Numbered from the stretch's first letter, positions 7,937 through 17,264 are shown. The stretch: 34,819 nucleotides of DNA from Algoriphagus sp. PAP.12 (GCF_026652115.1 NZ_JAPPSQ010000026.1:1-34819); one strand, 5' to 3'. Notes: a model not told the origin generated them from the sequence alone. Program-made: numbers and translations.

Positions 7937-9517
7937 ATGAGGAAACTAATCATATTGCTTCTATTCATTAGCTCCCCACTTTTTGCACAGCAGAATCGAT
8001 TGGTCAGAATTTACAGTTCAGATTCATCCATCGTTGCAACAGGAGTTATTACCGATAATCAGAGACAAGGCCGATGGGAATTTTTAAATCCAAAAACTAA
8101 TGCCGTCCTATTGAGAGGAAATTATGAAGATGGAAAGAGAGTTGGAATTTGGATCACCTTCTTCCAAGATGGAAAACGACAAGTAGAGGCAGAATATAAA
8201 GAGGGAATTCTTTTTGGCCCGGCGAAAGTATTTGATGCAGATGGAGCTTTAAAAAGGTCTATGGTTTTCCAAGACAGTGTTTTGGTGGGGAAATACATTG
8301 AGTATTATGGTAAAACTGGACAACCTGATTATATCAATGCTGGCCAAGTTTACTCGGAAGGTCAATTTGAAAATGGAAAAAAAACTGGTCAATGGGTAAC
8401 TTATCATCCCTTTGGGGAGGTTGCCATTCGTGAATTTTATGTTGATAACAAAAAAGATGGTCCATATTTGGAATATGATATGGAAGGTAAGCTGGAAGTT
8501 GAAGCTGTTTACAAAGATGGGCAATTAGAAGGAGAGTATACTAGTTATTCAGATTACAATGTTCTCGAAACTGGCAACTACAAAAATGGTAAAAAAGTAG
8601 GCCCATGGGTCCGTTATTTCCCCTATTCCAAAATTTTAGAAGCAAATGAGTTTTATGATGATAATGGGAATCGTATAGGTACCTGGAAATATTATTACGA
8701 TAATAAAAGACTCGCCAGAATTGAAAATTATGAAAATGGGATTGCAGTGGGTACATGGGAGGAATATTACCCAAATAAAGCAATTGCTAAAAGAAAGACC
8801 TTTGAATTAGGAGTCCCTGTAGGCAAGTATGAAGAGTTTTTTGATGATGGATCTCCTTCGGTACAAGGCCAATATGCTTCAGGTATGAAAACCGGACTTT
8901 GGAAAAGCTTCTTCCCCGATGGTATTTTGTTTTCTATTGGAGAGTATAGAAACGACCTGAAAACTGGTCTTTGGAAATATTTCAACAAAATCGGAATTCT
9001 CATAGCCGAGGGAGAATACGAGCTAGGGATGGAAAATGGACAATGGGTTTACTACTATGATGGTGGACAATTGAAATCTGTGGGAGTTTATAAATTGGGC
9101 TTCGAAGACGGGATTTGGGGTCTTTTTTATGACAACAAAACCTTGACTCAGGAGGAAGTATGGGACAATGGCCGTCTACTTAATGTCAGCGAATACCATT
9201 CTTATTCAAATGACAAAACCTTGGACAAAGGAACTTTGAAAAATGGAAATGGCAGCAGAATTACATACTATACCAATGGTAAAAAAGAATCCGAGGGTCA
9301 ATACCTGGCTGGCAAAGCCGAAGGCTTATGGACATTTTTCCATGAAAATGGAAGAAAGGCATCCGAAGGTCAAATGAAAGAAGGCATGAAACAAGGACCT
9401 TGGCGCTATTTCAATTCCGCAGGTAGATTGGAAGATCTTATCAATTACAAGGATGATGAACCAATCCAATCAGATTCAAATGATTTTAGTACTACTTTTT
9501 ACAACTTTGATAACTAG
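7937..9517 (+). CDS. Secreted MORN_2 (YwqK-like) repeat protein
   Basis: A 526-aa protein starting MRKLIILLLFISSPLFAQQ, a clear signal peptide; the frame is open from 7862, but only this ATG puts the signal peptide first. After it, nearly the whole protein is a tandem array of about 19 repeats of 23-26 aa with the pattern (a.G.y..G...G.W..yy..G), for example EGQYLAGKAEGLWTFFHENG. This is the MORN variant found in YwqK-type proteins. Such repeats form elongated beta sheets; the biochemical role in secreted Bacteroidota members is unknown. YwqK is often labelled an antitoxin, but a secreted 19-repeat protein with no toxin partner gives no support for that here. No enzymatic domain is visible. 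Confidence 0.85.
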   Translation: MRKLIILLLFISSPLFAQQNRLVRIYSSDSSIVATGVITDNQRQGRWEFLNPKTNAVLLRGNYEDGKRVGIWITFFQDGKRQVEAEYKEGILFGPAKVFDADGALKRSMVFQDSVLVGKYIEYYGKTGQPDYINAGQVYSEGQFENGKKTGQWVTYHPFGEVAIREFYVDNKKDGPYLEYDMEGKLEVEAVYKDGQLEGEYTSYSDYNVLETGNYKNGKKVGPWVRYFPYSKILEANEFYDDNGNRIGTWKYYYDNKRLARIENYENGIAVGTWEEYYPNKAIAKRKTFELGVPVGKYEEFFDDGSPSVQGQYASGMKTGLWKSFFPDGILFSIGEYRNDLKTGLWKYFNKIGILIAEGEYELGMENGQWVYYYDGGQLKSVGVYKLGFEDGIWGLFYDNKTLTQEEVWDNGRLLNVSEYHSYSNDKTLDKGTLKNGNGSRITYYTNGKKESEGQYLAGKAEGLWTFFHENGRKASEGQMKEGMKQGPWRYFNSAGRLEDLINYKDDEPIQSDSNDFSTTFYNFDN

Positions 9518-9590
9518 CATCCTTAATAAATATTTTAAACACAAAAATTTGCATTTCAAATAAATATATTTATATTTAATATATTGTTTT

Positions 9591-9617
9591 TAGCGAGTCC
9601 GCTAGACCATTTTTTTG
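9591..9617 (+). terminator. Weak hairpin with T tract
   Basis: A 5-bp stem tagcg/cgcta with loop agtc, then five bases, then seven or more T. It lies 74 bp after the MORN gene stop. The stem is short and the T tract is offset, so it is a weak terminator candidate at best. Confidence 0.35.
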
Positions 9618-9675
9618 ACTTGATTAGTTTATTTTAAGGGTGATTGAGCTACGGACGAAGATTGAACAATAATTT

Positions 9676-9702
9676 ATGGCCCGGTTTCGGGCCATTTTTT
9701 TT
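9676..9702 (+). terminator. Strong intrinsic terminator
   Basis: A perfect 8-bp GC-rich stem (atggcccg / cgggccat, 9676-9683 with 9688-9695), gttt loop, then eight T. It is 159 bp past the MORN gene stop, with another weaker hairpin in between, so it may terminate a long 3' UTR or a separate small transcript. Confidence 0.85.
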
Positions 9703-9873
9703 ACATTTTCAAGGATTTTTTTGGTTTATTTCCGGAATCTTTTTCCTCAGATCAGTTCAACAAATAAAATAAATTGTGTTTTTCATGATAATTCACAGTT
9801 TCTTTCCTAATTTTTTTATGAAAGTATTTTTTGAAACGTAAAAAATCCCTTAATTCAAGGACAACTTGACAAT

Positions 9874-11121
9874 ATGAATCTGATCGATCCGAATGCCGTC
9901 ATAGAAAAAATGGACGGAGTGGTAGAAATAAAGAGCTACCTAAACAAAATAAAAATCATTAAAAACCTTTATTTAAAAGGGGCCAATACTGCGAGCGAAA
10001 TATGTAATGAAGTAGGGATCTCGCTTCCCACTGTCAACTCATTGCTCAATGATTTGATGAGCTCAGGAGAAGTGATTAAGCATGGTCGAGCGGAGTCTCA
10101 AGGAGGAAGAAAACCTGACCTTTATAGATTGGCAGAAGATGCATTTTATGTACTTTCTGTAGACTTGTCCAAGTTCAATATGAATTTGGCCTTATACAAC
10201 TGCAATAATGCCTTAGCATTTCCTAAAGAAAGTCATAAAATCACTTTAAATAACGAGAAGGAAACCTTTGATCAAATTTGTGATCATATGGATTCTTATT
10301 TAAAAAAATCAGGAATCGCTCCTGAAAAAGTGATTGCAATAGGGATATCTATGCCAGGATTGGTTGATTCTCAAGGAGGAGTGAATTATACCTATTTTAG
10401 ATTTGGTAAAAAGACTCTTTTGGAAAATTTCGAGGCACGATTCCATAAGAAAATTTTTCTTGAAAATGATGCACGTGCCATGACATTGGCAGAATTCAAA
10501 TTCGGATCCGAACATAATCACAAAAATGTCTTAGGGCTTTTCGTGGGTTGGGGAATTGGATTAGGTATCATCATCGATGGAAAGATTTATCAGGGAGCAT
10601 CTGGATTTGCTGGAGAGTTTTCCCACTCCCCAATATTCGAATCCAGAGATGTTACCTGCACTTGTGGTAAAAAAGGCTGCTTAGAAGCTGTAGCTTCGGG
10701 TACAGCCATCGTCCGTATGGCAGAAGATGCTATAAAATTGGACAAAGACAGTATTCTAGCTAGAATGGTCAGAGACCATCAGGGAGAGTTGGAACCGGGA
10801 ATTGTTGTAGAAGCGGCACTTAATGGCGACCAACGAGCCATTACAATCCTATCTGAAGCAGGCCTAGATCTGGGGAGAGGAATCTCTATTTTGATTCAAT
10901 TACTCAATCCAGAATTAATAATTATTGGTGGATCAGTAGCTGAAGCCAATCAATATTTAATCACTCCTATTCAGCAGGCATTGAATATTTACAGCATGGC
11001 CAAGTCAAGAGAAAAGTCAGAATTGGCTTTATACAAACTTGGAAAGGATGTAGGGCTAATGGGAGGAGTAGCTGTAGTAAATGAGCAGCTGTTTGAAGAC
11101 ATCATAAACAGACTGGGATAA
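9874..11121 (+). CDS. ROK-family transcriptional regulator (NagC/Mlc/XylR type)
   Basis: A 415-aa protein with an N-terminal winged helix-turn-helix (about 25-75, GANTASEICNEVGISLPTVN) followed by a ROK domain. The ROK zinc motif CTCGKKGCLE (C262, C264, C269) and GEFSH (E248, H251) are present. The phosphate-binding loop that kinases carry (DxGGT) is degenerate (VDLSKFN, 96-102), so this is a regulator rather than a sugar kinase, although the catalytic-type Asp in LENDA (D199) remains. ROK repressors bind sugars or sugar phosphates. The gene is first in a four-gene run, 11 bp before the FG-GAP gene, so it likely controls that operon and itself. Confidence 0.9.
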   Translation: MNLIDPNAVIEKMDGVVEIKSYLNKIKIIKNLYLKGANTASEICNEVGISLPTVNSLLNDLMSSGEVIKHGRAESQGGRKPDLYRLAEDAFYVLSVDLSKFNMNLALYNCNNALAFPKESHKITLNNEKETFDQICDHMDSYLKKSGIAPEKVIAIGISMPGLVDSQGGVNYTYFRFGKKTLLENFEARFHKKIFLENDARAMTLAEFKFGSEHNHKNVLGLFVGWGIGLGIIIDGKIYQGASGFAGEFSHSPIFESRDVTCTCGKKGCLEAVASGTAIVRMAEDAIKLDKDSILARMVRDHQGELEPGIVVEAALNGDQRAITILSEAGLDLGRGISILIQLLNPELIIIGGSVAEANQYLITPIQQALNIYSMAKSREKSELALYKLGKDVGLMGGVAVVNEQLFEDIINRLG

Positions 11122-11132
11122 CAGTCCATTTC

Positions 11133-14100
11133 ATGTATTTATTTAGATTTTCAGTATTGCGAGTTTTCCAGCTTGGGATCTTCGGGCTTAGCCTATTTAT
11201 GTCCTTTTTGGTCCAAAGTCAGTCAGGATTTGAATCATTAAAATCAGGAAAAACAAAAGTTAATTTTAAAAATCAATTAACTGAAGATCGCGAAAACAAC
11301 ATCTTGCGGTACGAGTACTTTTACAATGGAGGAGGAGTTGCCGTTGGTGATCTAAATAATGATGGATTGGATGATATTTTCTTCACCGGAAATATGGTTT
11401 CCAATCGACTTTACAAAAACCTCGGAAGCTTAAAGTTTGAGGACATCACCAAATCAGCCGGAATAGAGGGGAAAAATTCCTGGACTACAGGGGCCAGTTT
11501 CGCTGATGTCAATGGAGACGGCTTATTAGATATTTATGTTTCCTATTCAGGAAAAGGAGGTCTGGAAAGCCGAAGAAATGAACTTTGGATCAATGAAGGA
11601 GATTTCATGTTTTCTGAAAAAGCTGCTGAATTTGGATTAGACGATCCTTCCAATTCAACTCAGGGATTATTCTTTGATTTTGACAGGGATGGTGATTTGG
11701 ATCTATACTTACTCAATCACCATATTGAGGTCATCACAGAACTGGAATTTGGAGAAGTAAAAGAAATAAGACATCCATATGCGGGAGACAAACTTTACAG
11801 AAATGACAATGGGAAGTTTGTGGACATCAGTGAAAAAGCTGGCATCAAAGGTTCTGCCTTAGGCTTTGGGCTGGGAGTGATTGCTTCTGACATCAATGGA
11901 GATGGCTGGCAGGATATTTTGGTGACAAATGACTATATCGAGCCGGATTATCTCTATATCAATCAAAAGGACGGAACTTTCAAAGATGAAATGACTTCTC
12001 ATTTTCAGCATATTTCTCACTTTTCCATGGGTGCAGACATAGCTGATGTTAATAATGACGGACTAAAAGATATCTATACTTTGGATATGCTTCCAGAGGA
12101 TAATCGCCGACAAAAACTCCTCTATGGTCCGGAAAACTATGAACAATATGCTTTGATGATCAAGCAGGGATTTCATCATCAAAACATGAGGAACATGCTT
12201 CAGGTCAATTTGGGAGATGGCAATTTCTCAGAGCTGGGCCAACTTTCCGGAATCTCAAACACAGATTGGTCTTGGTCCGCCTTGTTTTTTGATGCAACCA
12301 ACGATGGCCTCAAAGACCTGATGATTACCAATGGATATTACAGAGACTACACCAATCGTGATTTCCTGAAATACAAGGGAGATTATTATTTCAAACAAGC
12401 CGTAGCTAATGAGAAGGCAGATACTTTGCACTTGGTTACCAGTATGACTTCCACCCCTGTTCACAATTACTTTTTTGAAAACAAAGGAGACTTAAACTTC
12501 CAAGACCATTCTTTAGATTGGGGATTTGAGAAAGAAGGTTTTTCAAGTGGAGCGGCATTTTCTGATTTAGACAATGATGGAGATTTGGATATTGTGATCA
12601 GCAACCTAAATGAAACTCCTAGCATTTTAGAAAATAAAGGATCCAAAGGAAACTGGATTGGAATCGATTTGAATGGACCAAATGGAAATAATTTCGGATT
12701 GGGAACTGAAGTTCAAGTATTCAGCAATGGGACCCACCAAGTACAAGAACATCAGGTCGTAAGAGGATTTCAATCTTCTAGTACCTATCGAATGCATTTT
12801 GGACTAGGCGAAGCTGAAAAAATTGACTCCATTAAAGTCACATGGACAGATGGGAATGTAGAAACCATTTCAAATGCACCTCTCAATCAAGCGATTGAGC
12901 TATCCTACACGAACTCAAGGCCTTTCAGTTACTCCAAAAAGAACTCAAACGCGTTATTTTCTAAAGAAGCTTCCTCTCCAAATTTCATCCCGAAACCAAA
13001 CCCCTTTAATGATTTCAAGCGCCAGCCTTTGATGATATCCATGCCTGGAGCTATCAACCCAGCTCTTGCAACTACTGATTTGAATCAAGATGGAAAACCA
13101 GAGATTTTCATAGGAGGTAATAAAGGACAGAGTGCTCAGATTTTTAGCTTTGACGGGGCAAATTGGACAAATTACCAAGGATTTAGATCAAGCCAAGAAT
13201 TTACTGATGCCACTGCCCTATTCGAAGATTTCAATGGTGACGGATGGATGGATTTATTTATTGGAAGCGGAGGATATCATGATTATTTAAGCTCTGACGA
13301 ATCCCTTCAAGACAGATTATTCCTTAATGATGGAGCGGGGAATCTAGTCCTAAACAAGCAATTCCCAATTTATACGATTTCTACAGGTCCTGCCTTGGCA
13401 CTAGATATTGATCAAGATGGGGACCTGGACCTATTTGTAGGTGGAAAAGTAATTCCTGGTCGATATCCTCAAACACCTTCAAGCAAAATCCTCATCAATA
13501 ATGGGCAAGGAAATTTTGTTGATCAAACCATGGACTTTCTGCCGCAAGAAGGAAAATTGGGAATGATCACCGGAGCTATTTTGCAAGATCTCAATAAAGA
13601 TGGATTACCTGATATAATTCTTGTTGGGGAATACATGCCGATATCGGCATTCATTAATCAAGGCGGAAGATCATTTGAGAATCAAACAGATTCCTATTTC
13701 GAATCAGATTTCTCAGGTTGGTGGAATTCACTGGCACAAGCTGATATGGATGGTGATGGAGATTTGGATTTGATTGCCGGAAATTTCGGATTGAACTCGC
13801 AATTCAAAGTCAATGAACAAAAACGATTGAGGCTTTATGCTGCTGATTTTGACAAAAATGGTTCAGTAGATCCAATCCTTGAATGCTATGTTGGAGATGA
13901 AGCATTTCCTTTTGCTAGTAGAGATGAACTATTGGGACAAATGGTTAGCATGAGAAGTAAATTCACCAATTATGAGATGTATGCAGATGCCAAAATGAAG
14001 GATCTGTTTACTCAAAAAGAATTGGATGAAGCTCAAGTTTTGGAAGCAAACACCTTGAATTCTTATTTCTTCGAAAATACAGGATCTGGTTTTAAAGCCT

Positions 14101-14423
14101 CAAAACTCCCAACCCTTGCACAATCTTTCCCTATTTACCAGATTGTCCATCAAGATGTCAACGGAGATGGATTTGAAGATTTGATATTGGGAGGAAATCA
14201 ATCTCAGACTCGCATCCGAATCGGAAATATGGACGCAGGGTTTGGTTTAATTTTACTAGGTGATGGTAAAAATAACTTTACCCCACTTCTGCCAACCGAA
14301 TCCGGGTTAAAAATCAAAGGGGATATCAAGTCCATTCTGCCAATCCAAGTTGATCAAAAAAATTACCTACTATTTGGGATTCATGGCCAGCCTTTAGAAC
14401 TTTACCAGCACAATGAAAAGTAA
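11133..14423 (+). CDS. Large secreted FG-GAP/VCBS-repeat protein with ASPIC/UnbV domain (CRTAC1-like)
   Basis: A 1096-aa protein with an N-terminal hydrophobic signal (about 1-31) and at least 14 calcium-binding DxNxDGxxD-type motifs such as GDLNNDGLDD, ADVNGDGLLD and QDVNGDGFED, the mark of FG-GAP/VCBS beta-propeller repeats. They form two blocks, about residues 60-500 and 640-1060. Between them lies an ASPIC/UnbV-type domain (about 505-580, GLGTEVQVFSNG.. to ..YRMHFGLGEAE..I). CRTAC1-type proteins are extracellular, probably adhesion or scaffold proteins; none of this shows catalysis. The gene overlaps the haloperoxidase gene by 11 nt, so the two are translationally coupled and probably function together at the cell surface. 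Confidence 0.9.
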   Translation: MYLFRFSVLRVFQLGIFGLSLFMSFLVQSQSGFESLKSGKTKVNFKNQLTEDRENNILRYEYFYNGGGVAVGDLNNDGLDDIFFTGNMVSNRLYKNLGSLKFEDITKSAGIEGKNSWTTGASFADVNGDGLLDIYVSYSGKGGLESRRNELWINEGDFMFSEKAAEFGLDDPSNSTQGLFFDFDRDGDLDLYLLNHHIEVITELEFGEVKEIRHPYAGDKLYRNDNGKFVDISEKAGIKGSALGFGLGVIASDINGDGWQDILVTNDYIEPDYLYINQKDGTFKDEMTSHFQHISHFSMGADIADVNNDGLKDIYTLDMLPEDNRRQKLLYGPENYEQYALMIKQGFHHQNMRNMLQVNLGDGNFSELGQLSGISNTDWSWSALFFDATNDGLKDLMITNGYYRDYTNRDFLKYKGDYYFKQAVANEKADTLHLVTSMTSTPVHNYFFENKGDLNFQDHSLDWGFEKEGFSSGAAFSDLDNDGDLDIVISNLNETPSILENKGSKGNWIGIDLNGPNGNNFGLGTEVQVFSNGTHQVQEHQVVRGFQSSSTYRMHFGLGEAEKIDSIKVTWTDGNVETISNAPLNQAIELSYTNSRPFSYSKKNSNALFSKEASSPNFIPKPNPFNDFKRQPLMISMPGAINPALATTDLNQDGKPEIFIGGNKGQSAQIFSFDGANWTNYQGFRSSQEFTDATALFEDFNGDGWMDLFIGSGGYHDYLSSDESLQDRLFLNDGAGNLVLNKQFPIYTISTGPALALDIDQDGDLDLFVGGKVIPGRYPQTPSSKILINNGQGNFVDQTMDFLPQEGKLGMITGAILQDLNKDGLPDIILVGEYMPISAFINQGGRSFENQTDSYFESDFSGWWNSLAQADMDGDGDLDLIAGNFGLNSQFKVNEQKRLRLYAADFDKNGSVDPILECYVGDEAFPFASRDELLGQMVSMRSKFTNYEMYADAKMKDLFTQKELDEAQVLEANTLNSYFFENTGSGFKASKLPTLAQSFPIYQIVHQDVNGDGFEDLILGGNQSQTRIRIGNMDAGFGLILLGDGKNNFTPLLPTESGLKIKGDIKSILPIQVDQKNYLLFGIHGQPLELYQHNEK

Positions 14424-15756
14424 GTTTAAAACTGCTTATTTACTCCTTTTAGGAGTATTTCTATCCATTTCTCTACAAGCTGCACAACCCAACAACTGGG
14501 CTAAAATCTACAAAGAGCAACTTTTTCATATCACAGAAGTGATGGTGACCGATGTAGCAAGTCCTCCAGTTGCTGCAAGGATTTATGCCTATTCCAACCT
14601 TGCTGCCTATCTAGCCATCAAAAACCAGGGAGGTGTTTTCAAAAACCCTGATCTGGATAGTCCCATTTCTATTGGTGAGATCAGAATTACACCTAATAAC
14701 ACGTTGTCTTCCCCTGAATTTGCAGCGATTTATGCCTTGATGAAAGTGGGAGAAAACGTAATGCCATCAGGCTACCTTTTGAAAGAAAAACAAACCGAAT
14801 GGGCTGATTTTGCAATCAAAAACAAACTTCTCAAAAAGAAGGATCTTCCTGCCCACATTGCATATGCAGAAGAAATAGCCTCTTTGGTACTTGCCAAAGC
14901 AAAGGTGGATGGCTATCTGCAACTTCCTGCATTGACAGGGTATACACCGAAAGAAGGTCCTGGAAACTGGTACCCTACTCCCCCTGCCTATATATCTGCG
15001 ATCGAACCCGAATGGCAAACCATCAAAACCTTTTACATTGATAATCTAGATAACTATGAAGCTGCTTCAATGGCTCCTTTTGATCTGACAGAAGGAAGTT
15101 CATTCCAAACTCAAATGATGGAAGTTTATAAAACCGTCAATGAATTGGATTCTGAGCAGCAACTGATCGCCAATTTCTGGGATTGCAATCCTTTCATGGT
15201 TAAGTTTTCGGGTCATATGGCAATAGGTGTAAAAAAGATTTCTCCAGGAGGACATTGGATGGGAATTACTGGAATATCGGCTGAAAAGGCAGGATTAAGT
15301 TTTGCTGAGACAGCTTATATCCATGCCCTTGTGGGTATGACCTTGCATGATGCATTTATTTCCTGCTGGAAAACCAAATACAAAACTGATAGAATCCGTC
15401 CGGAAACCATCATCAACCGAGAAGTAGACCAAAGATGGAGGCCTTTGCTTCAAACCCCACCCTTTCCGGAATACACTTCTGGCCACTCGGTGATTTCTAG
15501 AGCTTCTGCCGTAGTCCTAACTGGCTATTTTGGAGATAATTTTGAATTCCTGGATAACTCAGAAACCTATTTTGGATTACCTGAAAGACAATTCAGCTCC
15601 TTCTTACAAGCCTCTGAAGAAGCTGCAATTTCTCGACTTTATGGAGGTATTCACTTCAGAGATGCCATTGAAGAAGGAGTGAAGCAAGGTGAAAAAATTG
15701 GCAAAATGGTCTGGAAAAAAGTGACTAAGGAAGATTTAACGATTACCAAACAATAA
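14413..15756 (+). CDS. Vanadium-dependent haloperoxidase / PAP2-fold enzyme, secreted
   Basis: A 447-aa protein with a signal peptide (MKSKFKTAYLLLLGVFLS..LQA). The three vanadate/phosphate-binding motifs are visible: KX6RP (K322 to R329-P330), TSGH (S356-G357-H358; the usual Pro is Thr) and SRLYGGIH (S407, R408, H414). H358 and H414 correspond to the acid-base and vanadate-ligand histidines. Family members oxidise halides with peroxide; characterised Bacteroidota relatives in Zobellia are iodoperoxidases. The same fold serves as acid phosphatase, so the activity is not settled by sequence. The start overlaps the FG-GAP gene by 11 nt; the sulfatase follows after 4 bp. Confidence 0.88.
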   Translation: MKSKFKTAYLLLLGVFLSISLQAAQPNNWAKIYKEQLFHITEVMVTDVASPPVAARIYAYSNLAAYLAIKNQGGVFKNPDLDSPISIGEIRITPNNTLSSPEFAAIYALMKVGENVMPSGYLLKEKQTEWADFAIKNKLLKKKDLPAHIAYAEEIASLVLAKAKVDGYLQLPALTGYTPKEGPGNWYPTPPAYISAIEPEWQTIKTFYIDNLDNYEAASMAPFDLTEGSSFQTQMMEVYKTVNELDSEQQLIANFWDCNPFMVKFSGHMAIGVKKISPGGHWMGITGISAEKAGLSFAETAYIHALVGMTLHDAFISCWKTKYKTDRIRPETIINREVDQRWRPLLQTPPFPEYTSGHSVISRASAVVLTGYFGDNFEFLDNSETYFGLPERQFSSFLQASEEAAISRLYGGIHFRDAIEEGVKQGEKIGKMVWKKVTKEDLTITKQ

Positions 15757-15760
15757 AAAA

Positions 15761-17200
15761 GTGAAAATCACCAACTACCTGCTTTCGGCTCTGATCATGG
15801 GTACGATGGCATGCAATTCAAAACCCACTGAGGAAGAAAATCCGAAAGCACCAAAAGAACCTAACATCGTTATCATTTTTGCTGATGACATGGGATATGG
15901 AGATTTGGGAATCTATGGTGCTACCCAATGGACCACTCCGAACCTGGATAAATTGGCTCATGATGGGACCAGGTTTACACAATTCTATGTGCCACATGCA
16001 GTTTGTTCTGCGTCAAGAGCGGCCCTATTAACCGGTGCTTACGCAAATAGATTGGAAATCTTTGGAGCATTGGATCATTCTGCAAAACATGGTTTGAATC
16101 TGGAAGAAACAACCATCGCTGAAATGTTGAAAAAGAAAGGCTATCATACTGGAATCGTGGGTAAATGGCACTTGGGACATCAACCGGAATTCCTTCCTAG
16201 CCAACAAGGATTTGACTCATATTTTGGACTTCCATACTCCAATGATATGTGGCCTCATCACCCAGAAACAAAAGACTACTACCCACCTCTTCCACTTTAT
16301 GAAGGAGATTCTGTTATTCAATACCTCGATGAGCAAAGTCAACTGACCACATGGTATACTGAAAAGGCGGTATCATTTATTGAAGAAAATAAGGAAGGGC
16401 CTTTCTTCTTGTATTTGGCTCACTCCATGCCTCACGTACCTCTTTATGTTTCTGATAAGTTCAAAGGAAAATCAGAACAAGGGCTTTATGGAGATGTCAT
16501 GATGGAAATTGACTGGTCAGTTGGCCAGGTTAGATCCAAGTTAGAGGAACTAGGATTGGCTGATAATACGCTGATTATTTTCACTTCTGATAATGGACCT
16601 TGGCTTTCCTATGGTGGACATGCCGGAACTACAGGTGGTTTGAGAGAAGGAAAAGGAACATCTCTAGATGGAGGGATTCGAGTTCCTGCGATCTTTACAT
16701 GGCCTGGTCATATTCCAGCAGACAAGGAGCAAACTCAGCCTGCGATGACAATTGATATTTTCCCAACTATTGCAGCTTTGACGGATTCCAAACTTCCGAA
16801 TTTGAAGATTGACGGAAGAAATATCTGGCCTTTGATCGAAGGCGAGAAAATGGAAGAAAAACCTTATTACGCCTATTACAACAGAAATGAGCTTCAGGCG
16901 GTCATCTATGGAAAATGGAAAGTGGTTTATCCTCACAGGTATAGAACCATCCCTGAAGGGACAGAAATGAGAAATGATGGCTTCCCAGTAAACTATCTAT
17001 ATCTGGATTTCGAAAACACGGAGCTTTATGATATGGAAAATGATCCAGCTGAAACTACTGATGTGAAAGACAAATATCCTGAAGTTATGGCTCAAATGGA
17101 TTCATTGGCAAACCTTGCCAGAGTTGACATGGGAGATGCACTAAACAAAATGGATGGACCGGGATTGCGGAAGCATGGAACCATCGAGGGAGAAAAATAA
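15761..17200 (+). CDS. Lipoprotein sulfatase (type I, formylglycine-dependent)
   Basis: A 479-aa sulfatase. The GTG start at 15761, 4 bp after the haloperoxidase stop, is chosen because it yields a lipoprotein signal ending TMAC (C18). Metal-binding ADD (41-43) and the formylglycine motif CSASR (C82 becomes formylglycine) are followed by the family signature GKWHLG. FTSDNGPW and the C-terminal WKVVYP.. region are also typical. Type I sulfatases hydrolyse sulfate esters of glycans or aryl compounds and need the anaerobic or aerobic maturase, which is not in this window. As a lipoprotein it should face the periplasm or the cell surface. It is the last gene of the ROK operon, closed by a terminator 33 bp downstream. 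Confidence 0.92.
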   Translation: MKITNYLLSALIMGTMACNSKPTEEENPKAPKEPNIVIIFADDMGYGDLGIYGATQWTTPNLDKLAHDGTRFTQFYVPHAVCSASRAALLTGAYANRLEIFGALDHSAKHGLNLEETTIAEMLKKKGYHTGIVGKWHLGHQPEFLPSQQGFDSYFGLPYSNDMWPHHPETKDYYPPLPLYEGDSVIQYLDEQSQLTTWYTEKAVSFIEENKEGPFFLYLAHSMPHVPLYVSDKFKGKSEQGLYGDVMMEIDWSVGQVRSKLEELGLADNTLIIFTSDNGPWLSYGGHAGTTGGLREGKGTSLDGGIRVPAIFTWPGHIPADKEQTQPAMTIDIFPTIAALTDSKLPNLKIDGRNIWPLIEGEKMEEKPYYAYYNRNELQAVIYGKWKVVYPHRYRTIPEGTEMRNDGFPVNYLYLDFENTELYDMENDPAETTDVKDKYPEVMAQMDSLANLARVDMGDALNKMDGPGLRKHGTIEGEK

Positions 17201-17232
17201 GAGGAAAGACCCTCAAAAAAACCAAAACCTTC

Positions 17233-17264
17233 AAAGGCTAGCTGATTATTCGGCTAGCCTTTTC
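17233..17264 (+). terminator. Intrinsic terminator of the ROK/haloperoxidase/sulfatase operon
   Basis: A perfect 10-bp stem (aaaggctagc / gctagccttt, 17233-17242 with 17253-17262), a 10-nt loop, and a short T tract. It lies 33 bp after the sulfatase stop codon. Confidence 0.8.

Larger units (their letters stand above)
9518..9873. other. Gene-free AT-rich stretch with two hairpin/T-tract structures
   Basis: No credible ORF. The first 70 bases are extremely AT-rich. A short stem-loop (tagcg/cgcta, 9591-9604) is followed by a T tract ending at 9617. A strong terminator hairpin follows at 9676-9702. Between them is about 60 nt of mixed composition. The remaining 170 bases lead to the ROK gene and must hold its promoter, but no exact TAnnTTTG is present. 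Confidence 0.6.

Noticed and set aside
7937..9517. YwqK antitoxin call for the MORN protein
   Set aside because: The repeat matches, but the protein is secreted and has no toxin neighbour, so an antitoxin role is not supported.
9848..9860. CCTT-N5-AAGG before the ROK gene
   Set aside because: Arms of only 4 bp in AT-rich sequence are expected by chance; too weak to call an operator.
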